Origin: Steroidobacteraceae bacterium
Lineage (GTDB): Bacteria; Pseudomonadota; Gammaproteobacteria; Steroidobacterales; Steroidobacteraceae
NCBI GenBank assembly: GCA_025451845.1
Contig: JANWJS010000001.1
Coordinates: 1-64,000 of the forward strand
Reading direction: 5' to 3'
DNA length: 64,000 nucleotides
In this document: positions 35,453 to 48,752 of the stretch, piece after piece
How the letters are laid out: every line of letters begins with the position of its first letter
How positions within the stretch are numbered: position 1 is the stretch's first letter
Notes under the pieces: generated by a model
What the model was told of the DNA's origin: nothing
Seen by the model: the letters and a program-made list of their open reading frames with translations, nothing else
The model's database searches: none
Position numbers and translations under genes: made by a program

Positions 35453-37843
35453 ATGACAGGAGATCGGGTGCGGTTGGGTATGCTCGGCGTTCTGTTGCTC
35501 GTGACCGCATGGCAGGCGCGGACACTCGCGGCAGTGCCGCGGGCAACGACGAATACGCCGGCCGGTGTGCAGGTACTCGATACGGGGGCCGACATCCCCC
35601 TGTCGGGCGGCAGGTTGTCCCTGCGCCTGATAAGCGACAACGTCCTGCATATTCACTTCATTCCCGCGGCAGGAGCAACTCCGCCAACGCTGGTGATGGC
35701 GCCGGGCGCGACCGGCACCTCGGCGACACCGGTCGCTGCAAGCCGGCACGGCGGTGATCTCCTGCTCAATGGCGGGCGCCTGCGCTTCGGCGTCGATGCA
35801 GGCTCCCGGACGCTCACGATCTTCGCCGCCGGCGCGCGAACTCCGCTGTTGAGGATAGGTCGCCTGGGCCGCCTGGGCCGCGGCACGCTCGTCCTGCACT
35901 TTCCCGAGGGGGTGCCGCTCTACGGCATCGATGGCAGCGACGCATTCGATCGCAATCCCGTCGGGCCCCTGCGCCGCGGCAAACAAGTGGCCACGGCCGG
36001 CGCGCAGGGCAATGCCGGTGCGCCTTTCTTCTGGAGCACAGCCGGATTCGGCGTGCTCTTCGACAGCCAGACCGCCACCTTCGATCTGATGCAGGGAAGC
36101 GTTCGCGTCTCCAAGCTCTCGCGGCCCGATCCCGACTTCTATCTGATTGCAGGCGCCCCGGCGGCCATCTTTGCCGCGGTCGCCGATTTGAGCGGCCATG
36201 CGCCACTCTTTCCCGAGTGGTCCCTCGGCTTTATCAACAGCCAGTGGGGAATCGATCAGAAGGAGTTGCTGCAGGATGTTAGCACCTACCGTGCAAAGCA
36301 CATTCCGCTCGATGCTTTCGAGCTCGACTTCGATTGGAAGGCCTGGGGGAAGGATGGCTATGGCGAGTTCCGCTGGAACCCGCAGAAATTTCCCGACGGC
36401 CCAAACGGCAAACTGGCGGGGCAGCTCGAGTCCCTGGGGGTGCATCTCATCGGCATCATGAAGCCACGTATCCATGCCGATACGGAGGAGGGCCGCTACG
36501 CCACCACTCATCACCTCTGGATCCCCGGCGAGAAACCGAGCCCTGATTACTTCTCGCACTTGCCCGTCGAGGACCTGGACTTCGACAACCCGGCGACCCG
36601 CACGTGGTTCTTCAACCCCACGCTCGAGCACAGTTTCAAGACCGGGATCGTGGGCTGGTGGAATGATGAGGCGGATGAAACCGGCGGCAACACCCAGTTC
36701 CTCAACATGGAGCGTGCCATCTATCAAGGGCAGCGCGGGATCAGCGATACGCGCGTCTTCTCGCTCAATCGCAACTTCTGGTTGGGCGCCCAGCGCTACG
36801 CCTACGGGCTCTGGTCTGGAGACATCCACACAGGCTTTGCCAGCATGGCGGCCCAGCGCCCCAGAATGCTAAGCGCAATCGACGTGGGCGAGATGTGGTG
36901 GAGCATGGACGGCGGCGGCTTCCATGGCCACCCCTCGGACCAGAACTACGCCCGCTGGATTGAGTTCGGTGCCTTCACACCCATCTTCCGCGTACACGGG
37001 GTGTACCAGGAGAAGCGCCAGCCCTGGCGCTATGGGCCGACCGCCGAACGCGCCGCCACGCATGCCATGCGGCTGCGCTATGAGCTGCTGCCGTACATGT
37101 ATTCATACGCCTGGCACGATCACGTCGCTGGCGTGGGACTCGTGCGGCCCCTCACCTTCGGCTGGCCGCAAGATCCGCACGTTCGAAATGACTCGAGCGC
37201 GTGGCTGTTCGGAGAGTATCTCCTCGTGTCACCAGTGGTGGAGCAGGATCAGACCGAGAAGACCCTCTATCTACCGGCTGGCATCTGGACAGACTGGTCG
37301 AGCGGCAAGGTGTACGTCGGCGGCAAGTCGATCAGCCTGGCCGTGGACGGCAAAACCTGGAGTGATATTCCTCTTTTCATCCGCCAAGGGGCAATCATTC
37401 CCACACAGCCGATGGAGGACTATGTCGGGGAGCACACCGTCACGACGATCCAGGTCGAAGTCTTTCCCGACTCGGCACTTACGGATTTCAACTACTACGT
37501 CGATGACGGCAACACCTACGACTACGAGCATGGGGCCTATTTCCTGCAGCGCTTGAGCGCGCAGGCCAGCCCAGGCGCGGCAAGGCTCACCACCGCCGCC
37601 CCGAGCGGCGCGTACCGACCTGCTCTCACCCACTATGTCTTCGCCGTTCATAGGATGGTAGCAATGCAAGTCACGCGTGACGATGCACCGCTCACTCGTG
37701 TCGCCGATCTCGGCGCACTACAGCAGTGCAAGGATGCGTGCTGGGCCATCGGCGGCGACCGCTATGGCGGCGTGACTTACATCAAGCTGCCGGCGGGCGT
37801 CACTGCAGGCGTGCAACTAACGGGAGAAGCCGGTACGCGCTGA
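35453..37843 (+). CDS. Exported GH31 alpha-glucosidase family enzyme
   Basis: A 796-residue family 31 hydrolase acting on alpha-glucosides, probably releasing glucose from non-reducing ends or branch points. A signal peptide covers about 1-27 (LGMLGVLLLVTAW...LAA). The catalytic barrel has FELDFDWKAWG, the nucleophile Asp in WWNDEADE, NRNFWLGAQRYAYGLWSGDIHTGF with the acid/base Asp, and RWIEFGAFTPIFRVHG. C-terminal beta domains follow. ATG 35453 has AGGA six bases upstream. The next GH13 gene starts 7 bases after its stop, so the three are one operon. Confidence 0.91.
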   Translation: MTGDRVRLGMLGVLLLVTAWQARTLAAVPRATTNTPAGVQVLDTGADIPLSGGRLSLRLISDNVLHIHFIPAAGATPPTLVMAPGATGTSATPVAASRHGGDLLLNGGRLRFGVDAGSRTLTIFAAGARTPLLRIGRLGRLGRGTLVLHFPEGVPLYGIDGSDAFDRNPVGPLRRGKQVATAGAQGNAGAPFFWSTAGFGVLFDSQTATFDLMQGSVRVSKLSRPDPDFYLIAGAPAAIFAAVADLSGHAPLFPEWSLGFINSQWGIDQKELLQDVSTYRAKHIPLDAFELDFDWKAWGKDGYGEFRWNPQKFPDGPNGKLAGQLESLGVHLIGIMKPRIHADTEEGRYATTHHLWIPGEKPSPDYFSHLPVEDLDFDNPATRTWFFNPTLEHSFKTGIVGWWNDEADETGGNTQFLNMERAIYQGQRGISDTRVFSLNRNFWLGAQRYAYGLWSGDIHTGFASMAAQRPRMLSAIDVGEMWWSMDGGGFHGHPSDQNYARWIEFGAFTPIFRVHGVYQEKRQPWRYGPTAERAATHAMRLRYELLPYMYSYAWHDHVAGVGLVRPLTFGWPQDPHVRNDSSAWLFGEYLLVSPVVEQDQTEKTLYLPAGIWTDWSSGKVYVGGKSISLAVDGKTWSDIPLFIRQGAIIPTQPMEDYVGEHTVTTIQVEVFPDSALTDFNYYVDDGNTYDYEHGAYFLQRLSAQASPGAARLTTAAPSGAYRPALTHYVFAVHRMVAMQVTRDDAPLTRVADLGALQQCKDACWAIGGDRYGGVTYIKLPAGVTAGVQLTGEAGTR

Positions 37844-39850
<2,007 letters not shown>

Positions 39851-39940
39851 CACCGCTACCGACCTGCCGCGGCCTCCTTGGCGGGGGCATCGGAAACGAC
39901 CGCGTAACGCATTTGACATCCATCGATCCGGTGCGTGCGC

Positions 39941-39988
39941 TGAATACGTATGCGGACTGTTGTCAAGACGGCGACCTGAGTCGCATCC
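39941..39988 (+). promoter_or_regulatory. LacI-type operator O4 with promoter
   Basis: TGAATACGTATGCG (39941-39954), identical to O2 and O3, is followed after 5 bases by TTGTCA (39960-39965) and after 17 more by GCATCC (39983-39988). This is the same layout as the other two sites. It begins the 478-base gap 39851-40328 before the second GH13 paralogue, so that gene gets its own regulated promoter and a leader of about 335 bases. Confidence 0.65.
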
Positions 39989-40145
39989 TGAGCCAAGAGT
40001 CCGATGCGCCGTCCGGATGTTCACCGCGCGAGACGATTGCGCCGGCATTGCTTGGGCGCGCACCAACTCAGTCATGCGGCGCCTGCTGAAGGCCGACGGA
40101 GAAGCTGTGCGTGTCGGGATTGCGTACACGCGATGGAGACTGTAA

Positions 40146-42374
<2,229 letters not shown>

Positions 42375-42409
42375 GCCGGAGTGAGACCGGTACTCAGCGT
42401 AATCACCAC

Positions 42410-42445
42410 AACGGCCGCCCCGGTCCGACGATCGAGGCGGCCGTT
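42410..42445 (+). terminator. Hairpin after GH13 paralogue B
   Basis: AACGGCCGCC (42410-42419) pairs with GGCGGCCGTT (42436-42445), a perfect 10-base stem with a 16-base loop. Only CCCTTAC follows, so it is a weak or partial terminator that may reduce, rather than stop, transcription into the next gene. Confidence 0.5.
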
Positions 42446-42485
42446 CCCTTACGGCACATGTACGCAGCTCTGGCCTACACTACGA

Positions 42486-44660
42486 ATGATGAGTTCCGCA
42501 TGCAGGGCACGGTATGGGATAGCCGTGCTTTGCGCCCTGCTTGGCGCGGCGACACCGGCGAGGGGTGCGTCCGAGGAGCGGTGGGAGCCGCCGCAACCCG
42601 CCGCGGCGAGCTGGCACGACAGTCTGACGTGGCATGGGCGGGCAGCACGGGTGACAGTGCGGCTCGACGGGAGATACGTGCTCCATTCGCCGGTCGGCAG
42701 GCGAGTGATCGCGGCCCAGCGCTGGCGCACGCGGACCGCAAGCCCGCTGTTCGACGCGCTCTTCGCGATGGCACAGGAGGACCTGGACAAGGACTCGGTA
42801 CACGACATCACTGACGCCGCATTCGATCACGGGCGACCCGTTCAGTGTGGCTGCTTCATCGCGGGCGAGAAATGGCCGTTCGTCTGGACTCGGGATGTTT
42901 CCTACTCCATCGACCTCGGCTTGTGGCGCCTCGACCCGGCACGCGCACGCGCGTCGTTGCTGTTCAAGATTTCGCCGCCGCGCGCCGGCCCCGCGCCAGC
43001 CGGTATGTATGTCATGCAGGACACGGGCTCGGGCGGCAGTTGGCCGATCAGCACTGACCGCATGGTCTGGTTCCTCGCCGCCGGCCATATGCTCGATGAT
43101 CGTGCTTTCGCGGACACCGTGTATCAGGCGCTGACCGACACCCTCGGCCAGGACCGGCGCTATGTCTTCGATCCACGGGTCGGGCTCTACCGCGGCGAGA
43201 CATCGTTCCTCGACTGGCGCGAGCAGACCTACCCGGCACGGACAGCGCACAATGTCGTCTTCATCGCGCAATCGTTCGCGCTGTCCACCAACGTGTTGCA
43301 CTTTCAGGCTCTGCAGCTGGCTGCCGCGATGGCACGACAGCGCGGGCAATCCGCAGTCGCGGCGCGCTACGCGCTGCAGGCGCAGTCCCTGAGCCAAGCG
43401 ATCAACGGCCGCTTCTGGAGACCGGATCGCGGGCTCTACATGAGCTACATCGGCGGCCCCGTCGATCCCGAGCCTTTCGATGCCTACGACCTTCTCGGGC
43501 TGGATCTGGCGATCATCAGCGGCGTCGCGGATGCGCAGCGATCGGCGCAATCACTCGAGCACTATCCCGCGTGGCCCGCGGGAAGCCCGGTGATTTGGCC
43601 GGAGCGGCGGGACGAGCCGATCTACCACAACCGCGCCATCTGGCCGTTCGTGAGCGAGTACACTTTGCGTGCGGCGCGGCGGGCAGGCGATCCCTCCCTG
43701 ATCGCGCTCGAGGTGCGCTCCCTGATGCGCGGGGCGGCGTTCAATGCGTCCAACATGGAGAACTACTCGCTGCTCTTGCAGTCGACGCACGTGGCCGGCA
43801 GTCTCGGCGGGCCCGTGGTCGATTCGCCGCGGCAGCTGTGGTCCGTCGCGGGCTACCTGGACATGGTGGTACGCGGCATATTCGGGCTCGAGGACGACGG
43901 CCGCGTCGCACCGCAACTCCCGGTGTCGCTGGTGCCCATGCTGTTCGGCTCCGGGCGGCAGATCAGCCTCTACCTGGACGGGCGGCGGATCATGCTCGAT
44001 CGGCCTGCGAACCTCGGCAGTGCGCTCCTTGTTGCGGGACGTATCCAACGCCACGATGATACGACCGAGGTGCAGCTCGCTGCCGCACCGGCCCGGACGG
44101 GTCCGCCGCCCATGAGCGCGCCAATGTATCTGGCCGCGACTCCACCTGCTCCGCGACTTCCCGCCGCTGCCCGCCCGGCGGCCCACCTGGGCGGCGCGTG
44201 GCCGCGGCATTGGACGGCAGCGCACCGCGGCGAGTATCTCGCCTGGCTCGACTATTCCAACCCGCACGGCCCGATCAACACCGGCATCACGGCGGCGGTC
44301 CGGCGACTCGGGGTTCGCTGCACCCGCCAACCGCCTCAGGTGCTGCCTCTCGTGATGCCCCACAGCGAGGGCTGGCAAGCCTCCACGACGATACGGTTCG
44401 AAGCGAGCGCCGGCGCAGTCTGCACCTTCTCGCTGCTGCCAGGCTTCAACATGAGCGACCTCGCGCAGTTTGCCCACTACACCGGCACGCCGCCCGCAAC
44501 CCCGCCGCCAACCCGCGCCAAGAAGACGCATGCGGGCACGGGCGGGCGGGCAACGCGTCACGCACATTCACGCCCGCTCGCGAATGGAGGCGCCACGGGG
44601 CCGCTCAACAGCGCGCGGATCGGCGCACTGCGCATCGCTCCGCTCGGGAGCTCCCGGTGA
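42486..44660 (+). CDS. Exported six-hairpin glycosidase
   Basis: A roughly 724-residue protein. A signal peptide (RYGIAVLCALLGAATPARGA) ends near residue 28. The body has features of (alpha/alpha)6-barrel glycosidases: EKWPFVWTRDVSYSIDLGL, STDRMVWFLAAGHML, GETSFLDWREQTYP and NRAIWPFVSEYTLRAARRAGD. Proteins of this type occur in maltodextrin loci and may debranch or trim oligosaccharides. The exact GH family was not recognised. ATG 42486 or 42489 fits the signal peptide; earlier starts do not. The tail after about residue 660 is proline/basic-rich and probably disordered. The stop overlaps the transporter start. Confidence 0.78.
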   Translation: MMSSACRARYGIAVLCALLGAATPARGASEERWEPPQPAAASWHDSLTWHGRAARVTVRLDGRYVLHSPVGRRVIAAQRWRTRTASPLFDALFAMAQEDLDKDSVHDITDAAFDHGRPVQCGCFIAGEKWPFVWTRDVSYSIDLGLWRLDPARARASLLFKISPPRAGPAPAGMYVMQDTGSGGSWPISTDRMVWFLAAGHMLDDRAFADTVYQALTDTLGQDRRYVFDPRVGLYRGETSFLDWREQTYPARTAHNVVFIAQSFALSTNVLHFQALQLAAAMARQRGQSAVAARYALQAQSLSQAINGRFWRPDRGLYMSYIGGPVDPEPFDAYDLLGLDLAIISGVADAQRSAQSLEHYPAWPAGSPVIWPERRDEPIYHNRAIWPFVSEYTLRAARRAGDPSLIALEVRSLMRGAAFNASNMENYSLLLQSTHVAGSLGGPVVDSPRQLWSVAGYLDMVVRGIFGLEDDGRVAPQLPVSLVPMLFGSGRQISLYLDGRRIMLDRPANLGSALLVAGRIQRHDDTTEVQLAAAPARTGPPPMSAPMYLAATPPAPRLPAAARPAAHLGGAWPRHWTAAHRGEYLAWLDYSNPHGPINTGITAAVRRLGVRCTRQPPQVLPLVMPHSEGWQASTTIRFEASAGAVCTFSLLPGFNMSDLAQFAHYTGTPPATPPPTRAKKTHAGTGGRATRHAHSRPLANGGATGPLNSARIGALRIAPLGSSR

Positions 44661-46162
44661 CCCCGAAGCCCGAGCTGTCGTTCCGGCAGGTCTGGAACAT
44701 GTGCGTCGGCTTCCTCGGCATTCAATTCGCCTTCGCACTGCAGAACGCCGACGTCAGCCGCATTTTTCAGACCCTCGGCGCGAATCTGCGGGAGATCCCC
44801 ATCCTGTGGGTTGCGGCGCCGCTCTCCGGCCTCATCGTGCAGCCGATCATCGGTTATGCCTCCGACCACACGTGGACCTGGCTCGGACGGCGCCGGCCCT
44901 ACTTTCTGGGGGGAGCGCTGCTGACCACCCTGGCCTTGGTGTGGATGCCCTATTCGTCGGGACTGTGGGTGGCAGCCGCGATGCTGTGGCTCATGGATGC
45001 CTCGATCAACGTCTCGATGGAACCGTTCCGGGCTTTCGTCGGAGACCAGTTGCCCGAATCTCAGCGGCCACTCGGATTCGCGCTGCAGGGCTTCTTCATC
45101 GGCATTGGTGCCGTGCTCGCCTCGATCTTGCCGTGGGCGCTGGCGAAGCTGGGCGTTCCGAACGTCGCGCCCGTGGGCCAAATCCCTGCCACGGTGCGCA
45201 TGGCATTCGAAGTTGGCGCAGCGGTGCTGTTTTGCGCGGTGCTGTGGACAGTCGTGACTACTCGCGAATACGCGCCCCAGCGCCTGTTGAGGTTCGCACG
45301 CAAGGGTCTGACGCTCCCAATCACGGACGTCTCCCGAGCGTGGCGCGTCGGGCTTGGCATGGTGGGAGCGGGAGGACTCGGAGTCGCCGCAATCCGGCGG
45401 TTCTCGCTCGCGCCGGAGCTCTATCTCCTGTCAGGCGGGCTGATCGTGTTCGGGGCGCTCTTCGCCTGGCTCAGCGCGACCGCAAGCCGCGGCATGGTGC
45501 GCCAGGTGATGGGCGACCTCTATGGCATGCCAGGCCCGATGCGCCGTCTGGCCTGGGTGCAGTTCTTCTCCTGGTTCGCTCTCTTCGCCATGTGGATCTA
45601 CACCACGCCGACCGTGACCTCGGTGCAATTCGGCAGCGCCGATCCGCAATCGCTCGCCTACAACACGGGGGCGAACTGGGTAGGGGTGCTCTTTGCCACC
45701 GGCAACTGCTTTCTCATCGCCGGTGCAGTGCTCATTCCGCTCATGGTCCGGCTGCTCGGCCTGCGCTGGAGCCATCTGGTGAATCTCGCGGCCGGCGGGC
45801 TGGGTCTCGCCTCGTTCGCGTGGATCCGCAGCCCCGAGTGGCTGTTGCTCTCCATGGCCGGGGTAGGCTTCGCCACGGCATCGATCCAGTCGCTGCCCTA
45901 CACGCTCCTCTCCGACAACCTGCCGGCCGAGAAAATGGGCGTGTACATGGGTATCTTCAACTTCTTCATCGTCATTCCGCAGATGCTGGCAGCCAGCGTG
46001 CTCGGCGGGCTGGTGCATGCGCTCTTTGGCGACCGGCCGGCCTTCGGGCTGGTGCTCGGGGGTGCCAGTATGGTGATCGGGGGGCTCTGCACCCTGCGGG
46101 TGGTGGAGCCGCGCGTTGCTGACACAGCGTCCCCGTCCCGGCTGGACACCCGGGAGGCCTGA
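44657..46162 (+). CDS. MFS transporter, sugar (maltose-type) symporter
   Basis: A 501-residue protein with about 12 membrane helices. The start MTPKPELSFRQVWNMCVGFLGIQFAFALQNADVSRIFQ (residues 1-38) and GRRRPYFLGG after helix 2 match the MalT/SLC45-like branch of MFS carriers, which import maltose or maltodextrins with protons. It lies last in the glycosidase cluster. GTG 44657 overlaps the previous stop and has GGGAG 6 bases upstream. The substrate is inferred from neighbours and from family resemblance. Confidence 0.85.
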   Translation: MTPKPELSFRQVWNMCVGFLGIQFAFALQNADVSRIFQTLGANLREIPILWVAAPLSGLIVQPIIGYASDHTWTWLGRRRPYFLGGALLTTLALVWMPYSSGLWVAAAMLWLMDASINVSMEPFRAFVGDQLPESQRPLGFALQGFFIGIGAVLASILPWALAKLGVPNVAPVGQIPATVRMAFEVGAAVLFCAVLWTVVTTREYAPQRLLRFARKGLTLPITDVSRAWRVGLGMVGAGGLGVAAIRRFSLAPELYLLSGGLIVFGALFAWLSATASRGMVRQVMGDLYGMPGPMRRLAWVQFFSWFALFAMWIYTTPTVTSVQFGSADPQSLAYNTGANWVGVLFATGNCFLIAGAVLIPLMVRLLGLRWSHLVNLAAGGLGLASFAWIRSPEWLLLSMAGVGFATASIQSLPYTLLSDNLPAEKMGVYMGIFNFFIVIPQMLAASVLGGLVHALFGDRPAFGLVLGGASMVIGGLCTLRVVEPRVADTASPSRLDTREA

Positions 46163-46240
46163 GCGCAGCCGCGGCGCAGTCGGCGCCGCCCACCTCACAG
46201 GGGCTCCGCCCGCCGCTGCGGCTTCCGGTATCCTCTCGGG

Positions 46241-47032
46241 ATGCTCGTCGAGCGTATCTGGTCGGCCAACCCGTACCGCAACTTCCACTATCTCATCGCT
46301 TGCCCGGAGAGCGGTGAGGCCTTGGCCGTCGATCCGCTGGAATGGCGGCTGTGCCTGGACGCCGCGCGCGCCAAGGGTTGGCAGATCACCCAGATCCTGA
46401 ACACTCACGAACATTCGGACCACACGGGCGGCAACGTGGGTCTCGTCGACGCCACGGGAGCCAAGGTTCTCGCGCATGCGGCGGCCGCAAACCGCATCGG
46501 CGGCGTCGACCGTGGGCTCGGCAAGGGCGATGTCGTGCGCGTCGGTCGCACCGTGGAGCTCCAATGTCTCGACACGCCGGGGCACACCATGGCGCACATT
46601 TGTCTGCTCGCCGGGGGCGACAGGTCTGCGCTATTCTGCGGCGATACGCTTTTCAACGCGGGGGCTGGCAACTGCCACAACGGCGGCCATCCGCAGCAGC
46701 TCTATGAGACTTTCGTGACCCAGCTGGCGCAACTGCCGGAGGAAACGCAAGTGTTCCCCGGGCACGAGTACCTGGCGCGCAATCTGGAGTTCACGCTCGA
46801 TCGGGAACCTGACAACGCTACGGCGCGCGCTTTACTCGCGCCCGTACGCCAGCAATTGCCGTCTGCGATGAAGGTCACGACGCTGGGCGAGGAGAAGCGC
46901 ATCAACACGTTCTTCCGCCTGCAAAACCCGACGGTCATCGCGCGACTGCGCGAGGCGTTCCCCGAAATTGGCGAGCGGCCCGATGCGCGCACCGTGTTCC
47001 TGAAGCTGCGGGAGCTGCGGAACAAGTGGTAA
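46241..47032 (+). CDS. gloB: Hydroxyacylglutathione hydrolase (glyoxalase II)
   Basis: A 263-residue metallo-beta-lactamase-fold enzyme that hydrolyses S-lactoylglutathione in methylglyoxal detoxification. The metal motif is THEHSDH (H56, H58, D60, H61), followed by LDTPGHTMAH, FCGDTLFNAGAGNC and VFPGHEYLARNLEF. The C-terminal helical domain contains EEKRINTFFR, which binds glutathione in the family. The length is normal. The next gene starts inside its last codons. Confidence 0.94.
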   Translation: MLVERIWSANPYRNFHYLIACPESGEALAVDPLEWRLCLDAARAKGWQITQILNTHEHSDHTGGNVGLVDATGAKVLAHAAAANRIGGVDRGLGKGDVVRVGRTVELQCLDTPGHTMAHICLLAGGDRSALFCGDTLFNAGAGNCHNGGHPQQLYETFVTQLAQLPEETQVFPGHEYLARNLEFTLDREPDNATARALLAPVRQQLPSAMKVTTLGEEKRINTFFRLQNPTVIARLREAFPEIGERPDARTVFLKLRELRNKW

Positions 47033-47415
47033 CCGAGGCGGCGCAACGTGTCCTCTATGTCGATGACGAGCCGACGCTGGTATTTCTGATCACGCGCGCG
47101 CTGGAGAAGCTCGGCATCTCATCCCAGGGGTTCGCCAGCGCGGAGGACGCGCTCGCGGCGTTCAAGCGCGAGCCGCAGGCCTTCACGCTCGTGCTGACGG
47201 ACTTCACGATGCCCGGAGGCATGAGCGGCGTGGAGCTGGCGCAAGCAGTGCTCGCCATCCGCCCGGACGCCGCCGTGGTCATCGCGACCGGCTGCATCGA
47301 CTCGGCCGAGGAGCGGCGCGCGCAGTCCGTGGGCGTGCGCAAGGTGATCCGGAAGCCGGCCAAGGTGGCCGAGATGGCCCAGCTGGTCAGCGGGCTGCTG
47401 CGGGAATTGGTATGA
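47026..47415 (+). CDS. Single-domain response regulator receiver
   Basis: A 129-residue receiver domain alone. The acidic pair is in YVDDEP (13-15), the phospho-acceptor is D59 in VLTDFTMPGG, the Thr position is filled by TG in VVIATGC, and the conserved Lys is in VIRKPAK. There is no output domain, so it may act by protein contact or phosphotransfer, like CheY. GTG 47026 overlaps gloB by 7 bases. No histidine kinase is nearby. A repeat copy starts immediately after its stop. Confidence 0.85.
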   Translation: MVTEAAQRVLYVDDEPTLVFLITRALEKLGISSQGFASAEDALAAFKREPQAFTLVLTDFTMPGGMSGVELAQAVLAIRPDAAVVIATGCIDSAEERRAQSVGVRKVIRKPAKVAEMAQLVSGLLRELV

Positions 47416-47520
47416 GCGCTGGATCCGGGCTCCTGCCCGGCCCAGCGCGCCGCGCACAAAAAACGCGGTTTCTGGCTTGCGGCTCCGCCACCTGCGGCGG
47501 CGGGGCACATTGCGCCGTGC
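47416..47520 (+). repeat. Multi-hairpin interspersed repeat, copy 2
   Basis: The first 35 bases are identical to copy 1, with the same GCGCTGG/CCAGCGC and CCGGGC/GCCCGG stems. The second hairpin is degenerate here (CACAAAAAACGCGGTTTCTGG). The CCGCC/GGCGG stem is kept, and a GCAC/GTGC stem ends the unit. It starts the base after the receiver stop codon. The remaining gap to 47678 shows no gene. Confidence 0.85.
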
Positions 47521-47678
47521 AATCCTGCTGCGCGCAAGCCCGGGATGTCCCTCCATGGACACCGGCTCGGCGGAGTGAAGCAATGCATCGCTGCAAGGCA
47601 CCGTCTCGCCCCTGTGCGTACGCTTTATGCTTTGCGGTCGCGCACCGAGCGACGGGAAACTGAGGCATCGGCGGCACC

Positions 47679-48740
47679 ATGGTCTACTCGGGTTTCTATC
47701 GCCGCAGCTTTCTCATCGCCACGGCCGCGGTGCTCGCCTATCTCTTGCTCGCCGTGCTGGAGCCGCTCAAGGGCGCGCTCGGCTGGGCGGTGGTGCTGGC
47801 CTTCCTGCTGCATCCGCTGCACGAGCGGCTCTCGCGGCGGCTCAAGGGCCGCAGCATGCTCTCCGCGGGAATCATCACCTGCCTGACACCGTTCTTCGTG
47901 CTGGCGCCGCTCTCGGTTCTCGGCGTCGTGTTCGCCGGCCAGGTCGCCAATCTGATGGGTTACCTGCACGGCCAGAGTTTTCTCGGCTATCCGCAGCTTC
48001 TCGCGCGGCTGGAGAGCTATCCGCTGCTCGGGGATGCGCTGCGTTGGTCCAGCGCCAACTTCCCGGTGAGCGCAGGGCAGATCCGGGGCTGGATCACGGG
48101 CGGCATGCAGACCGTGCTGAAGTCCACTGCGGCTGCGGGCGGCAGTCTCGCGCTCGGCATCTTCGGCACGGTCGTCGGCTTCTTCATGATGCTCTTCCTG
48201 CTCTTTTTTCTGTTGCGGGACGGGCGTGCCATTCTCGATCACCTGACGCGCCTGATTCCGCTCGAGCCCGCGCGCCGCAAGCGGCTGCTCGAGTACCTGG
48301 CGCGGGTGACACGCGCGGTGGTGTTCGGGTCGACCACGACCGCTCTCATCCAGGGCATCTTCGTCGCGGTCGGCTTCGCGCTTGCCGGTCTGCCTTCGCC
48401 AGTGGTCTTCGGGGTGCTGGCGACCATCGCAGCCCTGCTGCCCGCCGGAGCGGCCGTGGTACTGGTGCCCGCGGTGCTCTATCTGGCGGTGGGCGGCCAC
48501 TGGCTCGCGGCAGTCTTCCTGGCCTTCTGGAGCGGTCTTCTCATCGTGGTGGAAAACGTGGCGCGCCCGCTCCTCACCGCGCATCGGGCGCACGTCTCGA
48601 CCCTGGCGGTGTTCGTGGGGGCCGTGGGCGGCGTTTCGGCGTTCGGCGTGCTGGGACTGGTCATCGGGCCCGTGTTGCTCAGCTTCATCGTCGCGCTGGT
48701 CAGGTTCACGACCGAGGTGCGGGGCGCCGCCATACCGTAA
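47679..48740 (+). CDS. AI-2E family (PerM-like) transporter
   Basis: A 353-residue membrane protein with about seven to eight helices. Paired N-terminal helices (LIATAAVLAYLLLAVLEPLKGALGWAVVLAFLLHPLHERL region) are followed by a soluble segment, then helices containing FGVLATIAALLPAGAAVVLVPA and SGLLIVVENVARPLL, typical of the AI-2E exporter/PerM family. Members export small solutes or sodium; the substrate here is unknown. It lies 12 bases before uvrD. Confidence 0.88.
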   Translation: MVYSGFYRRSFLIATAAVLAYLLLAVLEPLKGALGWAVVLAFLLHPLHERLSRRLKGRSMLSAGIITCLTPFFVLAPLSVLGVVFAGQVANLMGYLHGQSFLGYPQLLARLESYPLLGDALRWSSANFPVSAGQIRGWITGGMQTVLKSTAAAGGSLALGIFGTVVGFFMMLFLLFFLLRDGRAILDHLTRLIPLEPARRKRLLEYLARVTRAVVFGSTTTALIQGIFVAVGFALAGLPSPVVFGVLATIAALLPAGAAVVLVPAVLYLAVGGHWLAAVFLAFWSGLLIVVENVARPLLTAHRAHVSTLAVFVGAVGGVSAFGVLGLVIGPVLLSFIVALVRFTTEVRGAAIP

Positions 48741-48752
48741 AATGCGCCCCTT

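Noticed and set aside
39960-40145. 61-codon frame between operator O4 and the 36-base palindrome as a leader peptide
   Set aside because: It would start with TTG inside the proposed -35 box, has no ribosome site, and shows no regulatory codon run.
44470-46122. 550-codon frame on the plus strand overlapping the MFS gene
   Set aside because: Arg/Ala/Gly-rich out-of-frame reading of the transporter, with no family motifs.
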